Source: Culex pipiens pallens
Lineage: Eukaryota; Arthropoda; Insecta; Diptera; Culicidae
Length of the DNA: 64,000 nt
Direction of reading: 5' to 3'
Assembly: GCF_016801865.2 (NCBI RefSeq)
Contig: NC_068937.1
Location: forward strand, 137,528,455-137,592,454
Part shown: one piece after another, positions 52,304 to 64,000 of the stretch
Numbering within the stretch: the first letter of the stretch is position 1
How the letters are laid out: each line of letters starts with the position of its first letter
Translations under genes and position numbers: made by a program
The notes under the pieces: generated by a model
Seen by the model: the letters and a program-made list of their open reading frames with translations, nothing else
Databases searched by the model: none
What the model was told of the DNA's origin: nothing

Positions 52304-55300
52304 TTAGGTGAAATAGTTTTCACGCTGCTGGTACAGGGGCAGCGGTTCCGGCGGCGATTCCGTATCGTCGTCGTCGTCGTCATCGTCGTTGTCCTCGACT
52401 TCGCTGTGGTATCGGGTTTCCTCGTCGTCGGCGGCGGCAGCCGCAGATGTTCCTGCCGAGTTCCGGCGGCTGTTGCGGTTAAACATGCCACGCTTGCGCA
52501 GCTTGCAGATGCTGGATGGGAGCACTGCCATCGAATTTTCTGAATTTGTTAGTGTAGGAGGTGGTTGGTAAAGAAAGTTCATGTTATTGAGTTGTTCTTG
52601 CAAGTTTGAAGGTCTGTCCAAAATGCAAACTTTTTGGATGATAAAATTGCAAAAATTGTGCAACAGCATGCAAAACAAAAATCAAATTTGGTGGTGATTG
52701 TTTTTCCAACGAAATCATACACATGAATTTTTGAGAGTATTCTGGTATGAGTGTGCTCTCGGAACCACCCTTGCATCCTGTACTGATGATCTGATTGGTG
52801 CTACAAACCTGTGAGCTGGTCCTGGGGTTTGTCGTCTGGTTGTGGTTTCGTTTGTTGTAGTGTTGTTGTTGTTGTTGATGGGCAAGCATTTGTTGGGAAA
52901 CATTTGATTTGTTTGATTGTCATGAGTGATACACATTTAGATGGCATTAGAGAGAGTATCAATAGATATAGAGAGCGAGCAGTGTACAACATCGACTCAA
53001 CTCGGTTCAAACATTCCGTAACGATTAAACATGAACACTAGAAGCTGTTCAAACTTAAAACATAAAACAACGAAAATTTGCATTCAATAAATTATAAAAA
53101 CGAAATTAAAACAACCGTGCACGGCTGGCACTAACGAACACTACTTTTGTGGATTAGTGGCATGGTACGGATTACCTAATGGATGAGAAAAGAACGAAAA
53201 AAAAAGAGAAACCATAATGTAACAAATGCATCTGATTCGGGCAAACATAAAACAACATAAAATGACAAATTCGAACAGAAATTTCAACTTAAAATGGCTT
53301 AAAAATTAAAATAATAATAAAATCGAGCGCGCTAGCATGGATAAATGACAGCTAAGCCTTCACGCTTGGGTGATCGCACACTTACCAGCTACAATTTTGC
53401 TCATTTGCATGACCTGTTGGGCCAAGATCTGGTTCAGCTGCAGCAGGTGCTCCCGTTGTCGCTTCTCCGCGTTGGCCGGCTGGTTCGGCGAAGTGTCCTG
53501 TTATAACCAATACAATATTATATTTCATCGCGATCTTAAAACGATCTAGGTCAAACTTACATTGCCCGCCATCGGCGTCTCCGACAGCATCTTCTTGATG
53601 GCTTCGACCTTCTCCTGGCGGCGCTGCTTCTCCTCGGGGGACAGCTCCGGCGTCTGCTCCGGGACGTACCGCTCGGGGATCAGGATCTTGCTGGGCGCCG
53701 CCAGCAGCTTGTCGATCGTGTGCTCGGAGATCTTCTCGCGGGGGCCCATCGCCGACCGGACCACGTCCGGGGCGTTCGACCGTGGTCGCAGCGTGACCTC
53801 CAGGTCGACGTCATCCCGCGCCCGCCAGTTGACGTTCTGGAAGGAGGTTCAGATGATCAGTTTGTTTTCACGAAATCTCCCCAAAATCTTCAAAACTTAC
53901 ATTCTTATTCATATCGTTCTCACTCTGCATGATCTCGATCTGCTTGGCGTTGACGTGGTGTGGCGCCGTGTGGTGACGCCGCTTCTCCTTCGGAACCGAC
54001 CGCCGATGCTTGTTCTGCTGGGCCATGTGTTCGGCCTTTTGTTTCTGCCGTTCCGGCGCGGACAGCCCGTTCGAACCACCCTGCTGGGGAGCGCCCATTT
54101 CGTGGAGGATCTGCTTGGCGGCCTCGCTCTGGAACACCGGACTTTGCTCGGAAATGGTCAAACTCTGAATGGATTCCGTTTTGGTGCGAAGTCCGGAGTA
54201 CTCAACGCTGCCGCCGTCCATTGAACTGTTCAACGACAGTGTGCTCACCTTGCTGGCGGATGTCTTACCAATAGGTTGACGATCACAGCCAGAGTACAAA
54301 TCTGCCTTGCGATCGATCATCGATACCGGGTAACTGTTTTGACTGTTGGCCGTCATACTGTAATAATCCTTCAGATTGCTCGAGTAAGACTGCACGTCCT
54401 GGTTCTGTACGAACGCCTCGTGAGTCTCCGAAACACCCCTCGGCATCGACTTTGCCCGATGGTAGTTGTTGTAGTCCTCGAAGATCTGAGCTTCCTCTTC
54501 CAACACTTGATCGAGACTGTGCGTTGAAGCGTTGCTTCGATCCTTCTCCCGATCTCTATGTCTACGCTCCGATTCACGCTTCACAATCCGCACCGTCTTG
54601 ATCTCTTGCTTATCCGGATATCCAAACGGATTACCCGAAGAGTCTTCCAGTAAGTCATCGCTATCCACGCTACAAGATTCGAATGCTTCCGAACGATCGA
54701 GATCGCTCCTTCCGTATACCGAGCTCTGCTTCTCCGAAACGTTCAACGACAGCGTACTATCGTGCCTGCCCTGATCTTTGCTGACCAGCGAATCCAAATC
54801 AGTCTCCACCCAAGCAGCACCTTGCGATCGTTTCTTAATATGCGATCGCGAGTCGCCGTTCTTGTTGATCTGCTTGTGCAGCGAGTCCGAGTTGTCCGTC
54901 AGCTGTCGTACCGCCTGGCTCAGTTCGTTACGCTGGCGCTGCATATCGCCAACCAGTCGTTGTACTCTTCGCAGTTCCGACTCCAGAACCACCGTTGCCG
55001 AACCCACGTACTGTCCGTCCTGCCCCGGAACCAGCGTTGCCTGCGATCCTCGCGTATCCCGCGAAGCTTGCAGTTTCTGCCGAAGTACCAACAACTCCTG
55101 CTCCAAGCGAGCGTTATCCGCGACGGTCTTTTCCAATTTCTGAAAAACAAAACAAATCTTGAGTTTAATCGATCAACTAACCACCCCACACGATCCTACC
55201 TTGGAGTTCTCCGCCAGCATCAGGTGCACCCGGGACAGCTCACGCTCCAGCGTGTGCTGCTGCTGCCGAGCCGCCTCCATGGCCGGTGCCGGTGCCTCAC

Positions 55301-58300
55301 CCTTCATGATCTTGGCCTTCAACCCACCGAGCGCACGCTCCAGATCTTCCTTGTCGCGCTGCAAGCTCTGCAGCGTTCCGGACTCCTCCTGCAGCAGCTG
55401 GTCGATCTGGTACAGCTGCTGGACCTTGGACTAAAGGGAAGAAAAACCTTTATCTTAAATCTTCCAAGAAACCACACACCGCAACCAACCTGCAGCTCGG
55501 TGTGGTTCGGGCTGAGCCGGTCCCACTGGCGTTGCTCTTCCTGCAGCAGCCGGCGCTCCTGGATCCGCTGGTTGAACTCCAGCCGATCGAGCGTGGCCGA
55601 TTCGGACGCGTGCAGTGAGCCGGACGACGATTTGCTTTTGCCCTTGCCGGGCGCTCCCCGGTACAGCGTGCCCAGCTTCACCATGTTGTCCACCAGGTTG
55701 ATCAGCGGCTTTTCCTTCTCGTACTGCTTCTCCAGCTCGCACAGCTGCTTCTTGAGGGCCTCCAGTCGGGCTAGGTTCTCCGCCCGGGACGGTCCGTCAG
55801 ACATACGTATCGAGTTCTGGAAGCGAAGGCGGATTTTGGTCAGGTTTTGGAGCTGTTACAAGCTTATTCCGCATGAGGCTTGATTTATTAGTTAAAACAT
55901 TTGGCCGAAAGGGTTTTGAGATGTCGATCCAGAAGGGGGTTAGGTCCGTCACCAATTTGAGTTTGTACAAACAGTGTGGTGTGCGTATTTTTGTGTGATG
56001 GTTAGTAAAATTTTGACTGAATTTCCAGAAATGATCTACGATTCGGGTTAGCTTCCCACCACAGCAAATGAATTGCAAACAACTCGGCAAAGCGTATTTT
56101 TTGCGAGATAAAACAAAATCAAAAACTTGAAAACAACCTGAATATCGTGTATATTTGTGCAACACTGCTCGATCGAGCGTGCCGTATTGCTGTTCTGTCG
56201 TCGCAACTGAATTAACAGCAAGACTAGTTCTTCGTGTGTACGGTTCAGTAAGTCCCCGGCGGACATTTCCAACGTCTGTGGGTGGGGGAAAACATTGGGT
56301 TTGTTCAGTGGTGTTGAGAGAAGCACAAAATTAAAGGGTGAAGATTATGTCTGATCGGATCACGCATCGCTTCGTAACTTACTCTCAGTTCGGATTTGTC
56401 CTGCTGGTGATGATGGTTGGGGGTTTGTGGACCGCGTGGTGTAAACACCTGCTGTTGGTTTATGTTGGGCGGCCACTTTTCACCCGGAGATTCTTCGTTC
56501 ATCGCCGCTAAGCTGCGATCGATATCCTGAAGTTGGTAGTGCTGCTGCAGGTTGATCTCCTGAGCTCGCTGCAGCTGGGCTTGCGTATACAGATCGTGGG
56601 TAGATTCGAAGCTTATGTCCGGCCGGATATAGCCTTCCTGATCCTGGTAGTAGTACTCGGTCTGCCTTGGGTCGTAATAACCCTGGACCAGCTTCGGATC
56701 GGTGCGGTAGTCCGACGGGTCCGGTTTCACCGTCAGCGCTCCCTTGGGAATGTTTTTCACGTTGCGAACTGAAATGGAAGCTGAAAGTATTAAGAAAAGT
56801 CTCGCTTGAAATCTACGGGGATTGTCGTCGAATGCTTTGGTGGCTTGTTCAGTGTTCTGAATTGAATAGTAACACGTGGTTGTTGTTTTTTTCCATATCT
56901 GTTGTATATATGTATTTACAATACGTTTCTCTTGTATATGAAATCATATAAAAAAAAAATCAATCAATATATATCATATCACTTAGGTTAATCTGTTTTG
57001 ATTCGTTGCTTGCAAATGGAAGAGTATTTATTGTTCGATAAAATGCTTGCTGATAATTTGGCCTTTTGATTGCTAATTTACACATAAAAAGTATATAAAA
57101 TAAAACATAAATACAATGTGACATTGTTGGACCTTACCGGATTAATGGAATGCTTAGAAGATAAAAAAAAGTACTTAGAAATCTATCCTTTCAACAAACG
57201 TGATTGTGCGTTCCGTTGTTTTTTGTTTTAATATTCTTGCGTTAGTGTGTTGTGTTACTGTGCTTTTTGTGAACATGTGCATCCGACGACGTTGCAAAGA
57301 CATGGCTGGACCCGGGACTTGGCGTATATTCATTGCTATCAACCGTCGAAGAGGACACTGCACTAGCGGTCTCTACATTGCTAGTGCTGGATGTACTAGC
57401 GGTAGCCACTGCACCCTTTGCAGCCTGATACGACCCATCCAGACCCAGGGGATGCTTCCGCTTGAGCGTGCTGTCCCGGCTGCTTACCCCACCTCCACCT
57501 CCACCCGTCCCACCGAGCTTGCCACCCAAGTCCTGCTTGCCGTTGCGTCCGTATTGATCCCTACCCTCGGTCTCCAGGCACTTGTTGGCACTGTTGACCA
57601 GCCCGCTGGACATCAAATCCCACTGTCGAATGTTTTCTCGGTCAATGTCGTACTTGGTCTCGTCCCTCAACACCTCATAAACGTCCGAGGTCGTATCCGA
57701 TGAAGCCGAATCTGTCATGTTACTATTGCTTGCCAGCTGTACGTACACGTCATTGTCGTCACTCGAGTTTTGCGCCTTGTGATGCTTCTTCATCGTTTGC
57801 GCCTTCGTCAGCAGAGCATCGTTCACGTAGGTCACATCCCGAGTGATTGCCTTCCCCGCCTGACGCTGCAGATGTTTTCTGTTCAAAGTGGACAACTTGG
57901 ACTGCATCGAAGAACCCGCATTCAAATGATCCAAACTCTCCATAGACTTGGCGTGCATGTGAGATGCCCGGCGCAAGTTATCCCGCCACAAACTATCCTC
58001 CTCCCACAGTTGATCCCCACTGGCGGACATTTCCGTCGATATGTTCAAACTACTCTTGGAGGAAGCACTCGCCTGATTGCTCAAAGCTGCCAGCACTTGA
58101 TTGCTACTTGGACTGTTGCTAGACTTGAGTATCGACGCCAAGATCGACGTTGACGAGTTCACCTCTCCACTGACCCGTGGCTCCTCCAGCTGACTAGGCT
58201 TGTTGTTCATCATCTTGTTGTTGTAATAATTCTTACTGTTGCTCGACAACGACACCTCCAACATCTTGTTCACATTCTTATCAACCATACGATCCGACTC

Positions 58301-61300
58301 GTAAATATTGCGCTGATCAATTTCATGATCCTTCTCCGCTGCCGTCAAAATGTTCGCCGCCTTCACGTGACTTATCGGATTGTGAATGTGCGAAATACCT
58401 GCCTTCTTCACCCCAACCTCACGTTGATTGTTCAACTTCAACGGATACTTGATCCGAGCCAAATCCGAAAGTTTGCTGATATCGGACAGCGGCGAATCCC
58501 TACTCTGCAAATCCGAATAATAGTACGGTGCCGAGTCCGACAAATTGCTATTGCCCCTACTATGTGCCGGAGTTGTCGTTTGCGTCAAATCAAACACCGT
58601 GCACGAACTGCGCTGATCCAAATCCATCGAGGACATCGTCGTCACCGAGTCGACAATTTCAATGTTCAAGTTACTTCTCCCAGCCGCCATCAAATCCTCC
58701 GACTCGCAACGAGCGTCGTGGATCGACAGATTCTTCTCCTTCAACGGTGACAGCGTGACCTTCTCGTGAGCCGCCACATCTTCCAGCGAATCGTAGAACG
58801 CTTTCGCTTCATCGTCCGTCCGATTACCCGTAGTCGACTTGGCACGCGGTTGCATCTCCACGTTCTCGTAGTAAATACTGTTATCGTGGCCATTCTTGAA
58901 CGAATCCATCGCCGGCAAGTTCGTCAAACTGTCGTGAATCCAGCTCATTCGACTTGAGCTGTTCTTCTCCGAATTCACGTACACGTTCTCCAAATTTCCC
59001 AAATACTGATCAAAGCTCGCGTTCGACAGCGTCTCATCGATACTGTACCCGCCCAGAACCTGAATCTCATTCAGCGAATCCTCCGAAATCGGTCTCCGCT
59101 TGTTGCGCGTCGCAACATCCATCTTGGAACTGCTCCGTCTCAACTCGATCGACTCCGTCTCGGACAACGAGGTAGAAGTGCGCCGACTCGCATCATCTTC
59201 AACGGCTGGCTCTACCTTCAACCGCCGGTACAGATCATAGTCCGACGAGGTGTTCGACCCGTTGTCGTACCGGCCGTCCACGTTGTAGCACGATCCAAGG
59301 TACAAATTGCTTTGCAAGCTCGATCGGTTCGATTCGTAGTGATTCTTGCTCGACTGGGACTTGTTGTCGATGGACCCGGACAGGCTCGTCTGGCTGGGCT
59401 GGCGATGATCGGAGGGGTTGAGCAAGGAGCAGCGCGAGTTGGACTTGGAGGATCCTTTGTCGCGACGCTTCACCGTGTCGAAATTCTCCGAGAGGAACAT
59501 TTCATCGTTGTTGTGCTCGTCCAAGGGCAGGGCGGTTGTTGGGATTGGGGGTGGAGACACGATCTCACTGTCCGAGCTGTCGATGCAGTCTCCGAGCGGA
59601 GTGCTTGAACTGGCGCCCAAGTAGTAGGACGCTGGACGGAACGTGTCCGACAGGCTGAACCGCGAACGAGCGGCTTTGATTTTTATTTTGTCATGATCCT
59701 TGGCCGATTCGTCGTCGGCATCGGAGCTGTCGTCACTCTTAAGGTAGCTATTGTTTGATTTAAGAATATCTGGCAAGTCGTTACGTTTGTTGTGCTTCTT
59801 GGAGAGGGTGTTACGATCGGATTGTTTCTTCTTTAGCGTACTGGTAGCCGATTCCGGTGCGTTCTTCTTGCTAGACCCACTCACATCGGGTTTTGGCTTC
59901 TTCTCCAAACTGTTGCTGTGCAGTTGGGACAACTCCATGTACAACGGTTCCTGGTCGGCTTTCGGTGGACTATTCTGTACCATGATCATTTCATAGGTAG
60001 ACTTGAGGTCATCACCAAACACACACTTTCCACCGAGTCCGTTGGTCATTTCGATGTAGGTGTTTTCATCCTGAGGATCTGACGTTCCCTTCTGTATGGA
60101 ATTTAAGATGTCCATTGCGGTAAGCTTCATTTCAGTTACCTCGTTGGTTAGTACTGGTTTCTTCGGCGTCATTGGCATGTAGAACGATTGGTTCTCACTG
60201 CTCACGTCAATCATATCGTCACCTATGGTCGTCTTGGTCTCGTCGGACACTTCCGCTTGCAGCGCTTCGTCCAGGTCTTCGTCGGTGTACTCGAACGACA
60301 TGTCCTCAGCGTCGTCTTCGTTAGAGTGCAGTTCTTCGGGAGACTTGGTTTGCTGGTCAGTTTGTTGTTTCGTCTGCGGTTGCTGTATGGGCGATTTCAG
60401 TATGGAACTATGGTCGTAAACGGGTTTGTATTTGGGTGGCTCCAAGGGAAGCATCTTCTCCTTGAAGCTACCGACACTGGTCAAGGGTTTGGCGGTCTTG
60501 GGAGTGGACGCGGCCGCGATCGAATTGTTTTCGTAAATGTTTGAACAGTCGTCCGTGTCGTCTACCGCTACGCTGACGCAGACGGTGGCAGAGGAGAAAG
60601 ACTGTTGGGAGGTGTTCAGGGTGTCGTCACCCGCGGAGGTACTGGGAGGTGGGGGCAATTCTTTAGGGTCTAGATCGGACGCTTCAGCTGGGGGTACAGT
60701 TTCACTACTTTCTAGCTCTGCACTCGCGGAAGCGGACACATTTGGGGTTGACCTTCCTGCCGGCGTATTTTCTGTTCCATCTAGGGGTTGGTAATATAAT
60801 ACAGATAATACAAAGTATAAGATATTGGTTGTGCGTGGGTTGTGGTGGTATTTTTTTTTTGCTTTGGATTGGTACAGCTGGAAGAATACAGTTGGCTACA
60901 CTACATACGTGTATCATCGTTATTTTTAGCAACAGGATTCAGTTTTTTTTTGTTTGTTTTGTGGGAGTACTGCGTGTAGACAGAGACAGAAGATATTACC
61001 GCCCAAAACCAGTGTAAAACCATTCAGATCTACGTGTTTACGGTTATTTAACAGGACAGCCGAGTATAGATGGGGTGAGAATTTTGAAGAAGGCTCGCGT
61101 TCTCGCGTGTGGTTCGGGATTCAGGATTTGCTTTTGAGGAGCTATGGTCTCGTGAGTGAGTTTTGTGAGTGCGATGGGTTGTGTATGGTTGTGGCTTGTA
61201 CGCGGCAGGAAGGTCATTGCTAGTGCCCGTTCAGTTCCGTTCGCCAGTCCAGATCATTTTTGCTGTTCTAGAAAATCAACGGTAGAACGCAGTGAAACTA

Positions 61301-64000
61301 AGAAAAGAACGAAATCAACGAAACAACGAAATATAACGAAAAACCAGCTTTTCAAAGCAAATCCAGAATTTGTCAGGAATACTTGTATTAGCGCTACAAA
61401 GAAAGAGGAAGTTTTTGGAAATAATAGGAAGCAAAACCAGCAACGAAGCTGAGGTGTGTGTGTTATATCCTGGAGCTGGGGGGAAAAGGGCTGCAAACTT
61501 GGAGAGGTTATTTTCCGTTCGCTGATTAGTACTAATGTACACTAGAAAGGAGCAGTCTAGTATGGAAGGACCTGCCAGAACAATGGTTAGCTGATTGTCA
61601 CTAAGAAATAATAGGATCGTTCTACAACAGATAGGAAGGTTCAGATAGCTGGCCGACTTACCTTCATCGTCTGACGAATAGCTGTTGTACTCCAGGTTGG
61701 ATTTGTTGTCAACCCTTAGGTGCTGCATTTGCTGTTGTTGTAGATGCTGCTGCTGCTGCTGTAGTTGCTGTTGCTGGTGTTGAGCTTGCATTTGCTTCTC
61801 CTGCTCCAGGTACATCTCCGCCTCCATCTGCAGCTGGCCAGACTTGCTCAAGAACGGGTTACCAGTGGATCCGGGCGAACCGAGTCCCAGCTGTTGGGCT
61901 TGCTGTTGAGACATTTTGCGCGTCAGCGGCGACTGGAGCATTCGTTGCTTCCACTCGAGCAGTCGCTTCATCGACTCTTCCCGCTTGCGTTCGCCGTCCC
62001 GTGCCGACGGATCTTCCTCTTTGCGTGGAAGCCGGGCGCTGGCCGACCGAGCGAATTGTTCCTGCTGGCTGGGATACTTTTTGAGGTTGTTCATCGTCAT
62101 GCGCTGCGCTCGCGGGACACTTGCCGAACCCTGGTGCAGGACGTTTTCATCGTAGTCCAGTCGACCGTTGGACGAACTCGCACCTCCGTAATAACCATCG
62201 CGTGGAACCGTGCTGGAGTTGACGGCGCCTAAAAAAAGTCCATGTGAATTAGATTGTGAGCAGCGCAACGTCCGATCGTAACTTACCCGGCACTTCCTTC
62301 CCCGCTACCGCTCCAAGGTTCGCGGCCCGCTGCAGGTACGACGCACTCTGCATTCGCATCTTCTCCGCGTAACTCGCCTCCGAGTAGTAGTAGTTGTCCG
62401 GGGTTCGGTTGATGTCCAGGCTGGACTTGGGCCGGGGTGCTCGAGCTGGTTCGCCGTCCTTTAGCTTACCGCCCTTGACGCCGTTTAGGGAGTTGGCGCC
62501 GATCGGGTTGCGCGCCTCGTACTCCAGAAAGTCAGCCGAGTGGGGTCGCGGGATCGTCGATTGGACGGGCCGGGCCCGCATCTGTACGTGCTGCTGCTGT
62601 GCGGGTGAGTTGTTCTGTTGAATGCGTGGGGTGTTTTGGATGGGGGTGGGGTTGGGATGAAAAAATGGGTTGTTGGTTAGCGGTGTTAGGATGTGCGTGC
62701 GCGATTTCGATCCGTTTGTTAACACATGGGTTGTGAGTCACACAGAGAGACACTGAGGTACACGGAACTTACCTCCAGATAGTTGGGAGTGTAACGCATG
62801 GGCATGTTTTGGCCGTCGTAGCGCAGGGGGCTCATCGGTCGGCGGTAACCTGCGGCGGCGGTGGCTGCACTAGGTGTTGGATCTTCCGCTGGAAGAGACT
62901 TGGACAGCATGGTCAGGTTGTAGATGTCTTCGTAGTCGGACATGTGTTTGTCCAGGGCGGCTCGCGGAGGTCCGTACGTGTCCGGTGTTCGTCGGTCCGC
63001 GTTCGGGTACATGAAGGGGTTTGTGAATGCTCGTTGTGGAGTTTGCTGCATAGCTAGCTGCTGAACCTGCTGTTGGACTTGCTGTTGTTGCTGAAGTTGT
63101 TGGAGTTGGGCTTGTTGTTGTTGCTGCTGCTGGATCAACTTTTGGATGTACAAGTCCCGCTCGATTCGCTTGACATTGCCGTAGATCGCATCGTTGTAGA
63201 CAGTTTGGCCACCACCAGCACCGCCAGGACTTGGATACGCGTTCGGGTCGTACCCTAGATGTTGTTGTTGCGGCTGCTGCTTGATTTGGGGTGATTGCTG
63301 CATAAAGCTCGAGTCAGGAGTTTTTCCGTAGATTTGCTGCTGATCCTGGTCGTATCGCTCGGATGGGATGTGTTCGGGACTCGGGGAAGAGTACCCACCG
63401 TCGTTCGCTCGGCGTGGTTTGGGAGGTGCGTTGGCGTACAGGGGTTGCGATCCACCTCCGTTGTCGGAAACGGGCGTTACCGGTCCTTGGGATGCTCCCG
63501 TCTTGCACACCTGCGATTGGTACGTTTGAATGCCAGAATCGCTGTTGTCTCCGCTGCGTGCGTTGTTCGAGGGTGGACTCGTTTCGGACTCGCTGCTGCC
63601 CTGCATCATTGTGGCCAGGGTCAAGGCCCGCACCCAGTTGGTCATGGATTCGCCCGTTTCGGCGGCGAATACGAACGTCCTCATGTTGGTGTGTTCGCAC
63701 TTGAAGGCAAACTTGCGGTAGACCTTGTCCTCCGGGAAGCACGCGGATATCTTGTAGGATGGGAGCAGGACGGTTCCGAGCAGTTTCTCCTCTTCCTGGC
63801 TTTTGTAGTAGTAGAGGATGTACTCGGACAGGACGAACCAGCGCCGTCGCCACACTTTGAGTCCATCGGAGCCCTGTTTGTAGAGCCAGCCGGACATGGA
63901 GACGGGCGCGTTGAGGGGTCGCTTGGTGACGGGAGATTTGAGCGTGTGTACGGGACCACTTTTCCGGCGTTCAAGGCCGTCGTGCGACGGCGAGGACATC
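52304..64000 (-). CDS. kmr: PH-domain scaffold of the PLEKHA5/6/7 family (kramer-like), coiled-coil isoform, 5' partial
   Basis: Minus exons are 63999-62773, 62614-62287, 62228-61662, 56768-56383, 56275-56138, 55816-55490, 55430-55200, 55139-53901, 53836-53561, 53497-53386 and 52539-52304. All phases match, giving 1688 codons in the window. The PH domain is at ~35-132 (GWLYKQGSDGLKVWRRRWFVL through NWVRALTLA), then Gln-rich tracts. Family hallmarks follow: KEKPLINLVDNMVKLGTLYRG, heptad helices, and PERYVPEQTPELSPEEKQRR near the C-terminus. The end is ENYFT. Vertebrate relatives act at cell junctions and microtubules, and Drosophila kramer in planar polarity. The ATG at 63999 touches the window edge, so further upstream exons are likely. 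Exon 57242-60780 is skipped in this form. Confidence 0.9.
57242..60780 (-). CDS. kmr: Alternative giant terminal exon of the PLEKHA-type gene (1178 codons)
   Basis: The acceptor (ACCAACCCCTAG) ends at 60781. The exon enters in phase 1, exactly as required by the upstream donor at 61662/61661, so exons 63999-61662 plus this one encode ~1886 residues ending at 57242. The competing downstream exon at 56768 uses the same phase, so the two 3' ends are mutually exclusive. An AATAAA on minus lies near 57024-57031. The product keeps the PH domain but replaces all coiled coils with a disordered, Ser/Asp-rich tail. It holds YMPM (60170-60181) and YIEM (60047-60058), PI3K-SH2-type YxxM sites, and YENN, YENV and YVNS, Grb2-type YxN sites. 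It could alternatively be an independent gene, but no separate start is evident. Confidence 0.75.
60781..61661 (-). other. Intron of the PLEKHA-type gene upstream of the alternative exon
   Basis: 880 bp, AT-rich, with no coding frame or repeat I can support. Donor GTAAGT at 61661-61656. The next 0.5 kb below the alternative exon (56769-57241) is likewise non-coding and would hold its polyadenylation site. Confidence 0.6.

Noticed and set aside
54762..55883. 373-residue plus frame
   Set aside because: Antisense to well-supported exons of the PLEKHA-type gene; the composition is a mirror of its codon use and no domain is present.
57242..60780. Independent intronic gene rather than an alternative exon
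   Set aside because: The acceptor phase matches the upstream donor exactly and no own start codon or promoter is evident; kept as an alternative reading only.

Overview
The window looks like a culicine mosquito nuclear genome, most like Culex. The reasons are short (59-63 bp) GT-AG introns, AT-rich intergenic DNA full of non-LTR, LTR, SINE and MITE-type repeats, and protein-coding genes with clear insect/vertebrate orthologues. This is a judgement from sequence style and protein families; no search was run.

Layout. 1-27.1 kb is a gene-poor block of repeats. It holds an almost intact two-ORF non-LTR retrotransposon (about 2300-6995, minus), a ~1.9 kb near-perfect inverted repeat (7552-9484), a ~3.3 kb TIR-bounded element (12447-15768) carrying a small intron-containing ORF, a ~780 bp octamer satellite (15869-16650) and several inverted-repeat elements. 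27.1-36.6 kb is a cluster of four alpha-1,4-glycosyltransferase genes (A4GALT/Gb3-synthase family; three plus, one minus). Each has two coding exons, with an identical 367-nt second exon, and a relic of a fifth copy lies between genes 1 and 2. 36.9-39 kb is a degraded Jockey-type ORF1 and a MITE. 39.5-45.1 kb is a five-exon Mahogunin RING finger E3 ligase gene (MGRN1) whose second intron holds a non-autonomous LTR retroelement. Tail-to-tail with it, on the minus strand, is a two-exon gene for a 55-residue secreted, probably amidated cationic peptide (45475-45702). 46.4-50.5 kb holds a tRNA-derived SINE with a perfect 13-bp target duplication and a 2.7 kb Harbinger-like non-autonomous transposon. 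52.3-64.0 kb (minus) is a PH-domain scaffold gene of the PLEKHA5/6/7 (kramer) family, open at the window edge, with two mutually exclusive 3' ends.

How genes relate. The glycosyltransferases are Golgi type II membrane enzymes expected to extend neutral glycosphingolipids, and they arose by local duplication. MGRN1 and the PLEKHA-type gene are conserved regulators with no obvious functional link. The secreted peptide gene is the least expected gene here. The most interesting items are that peptide gene, the alternative giant terminal exon of the PLEKHA-type gene with several SH2-type tyrosine motifs, the spliced ORF inside a transposon, and three covarying 28-nt hairpins inside a retroposon.
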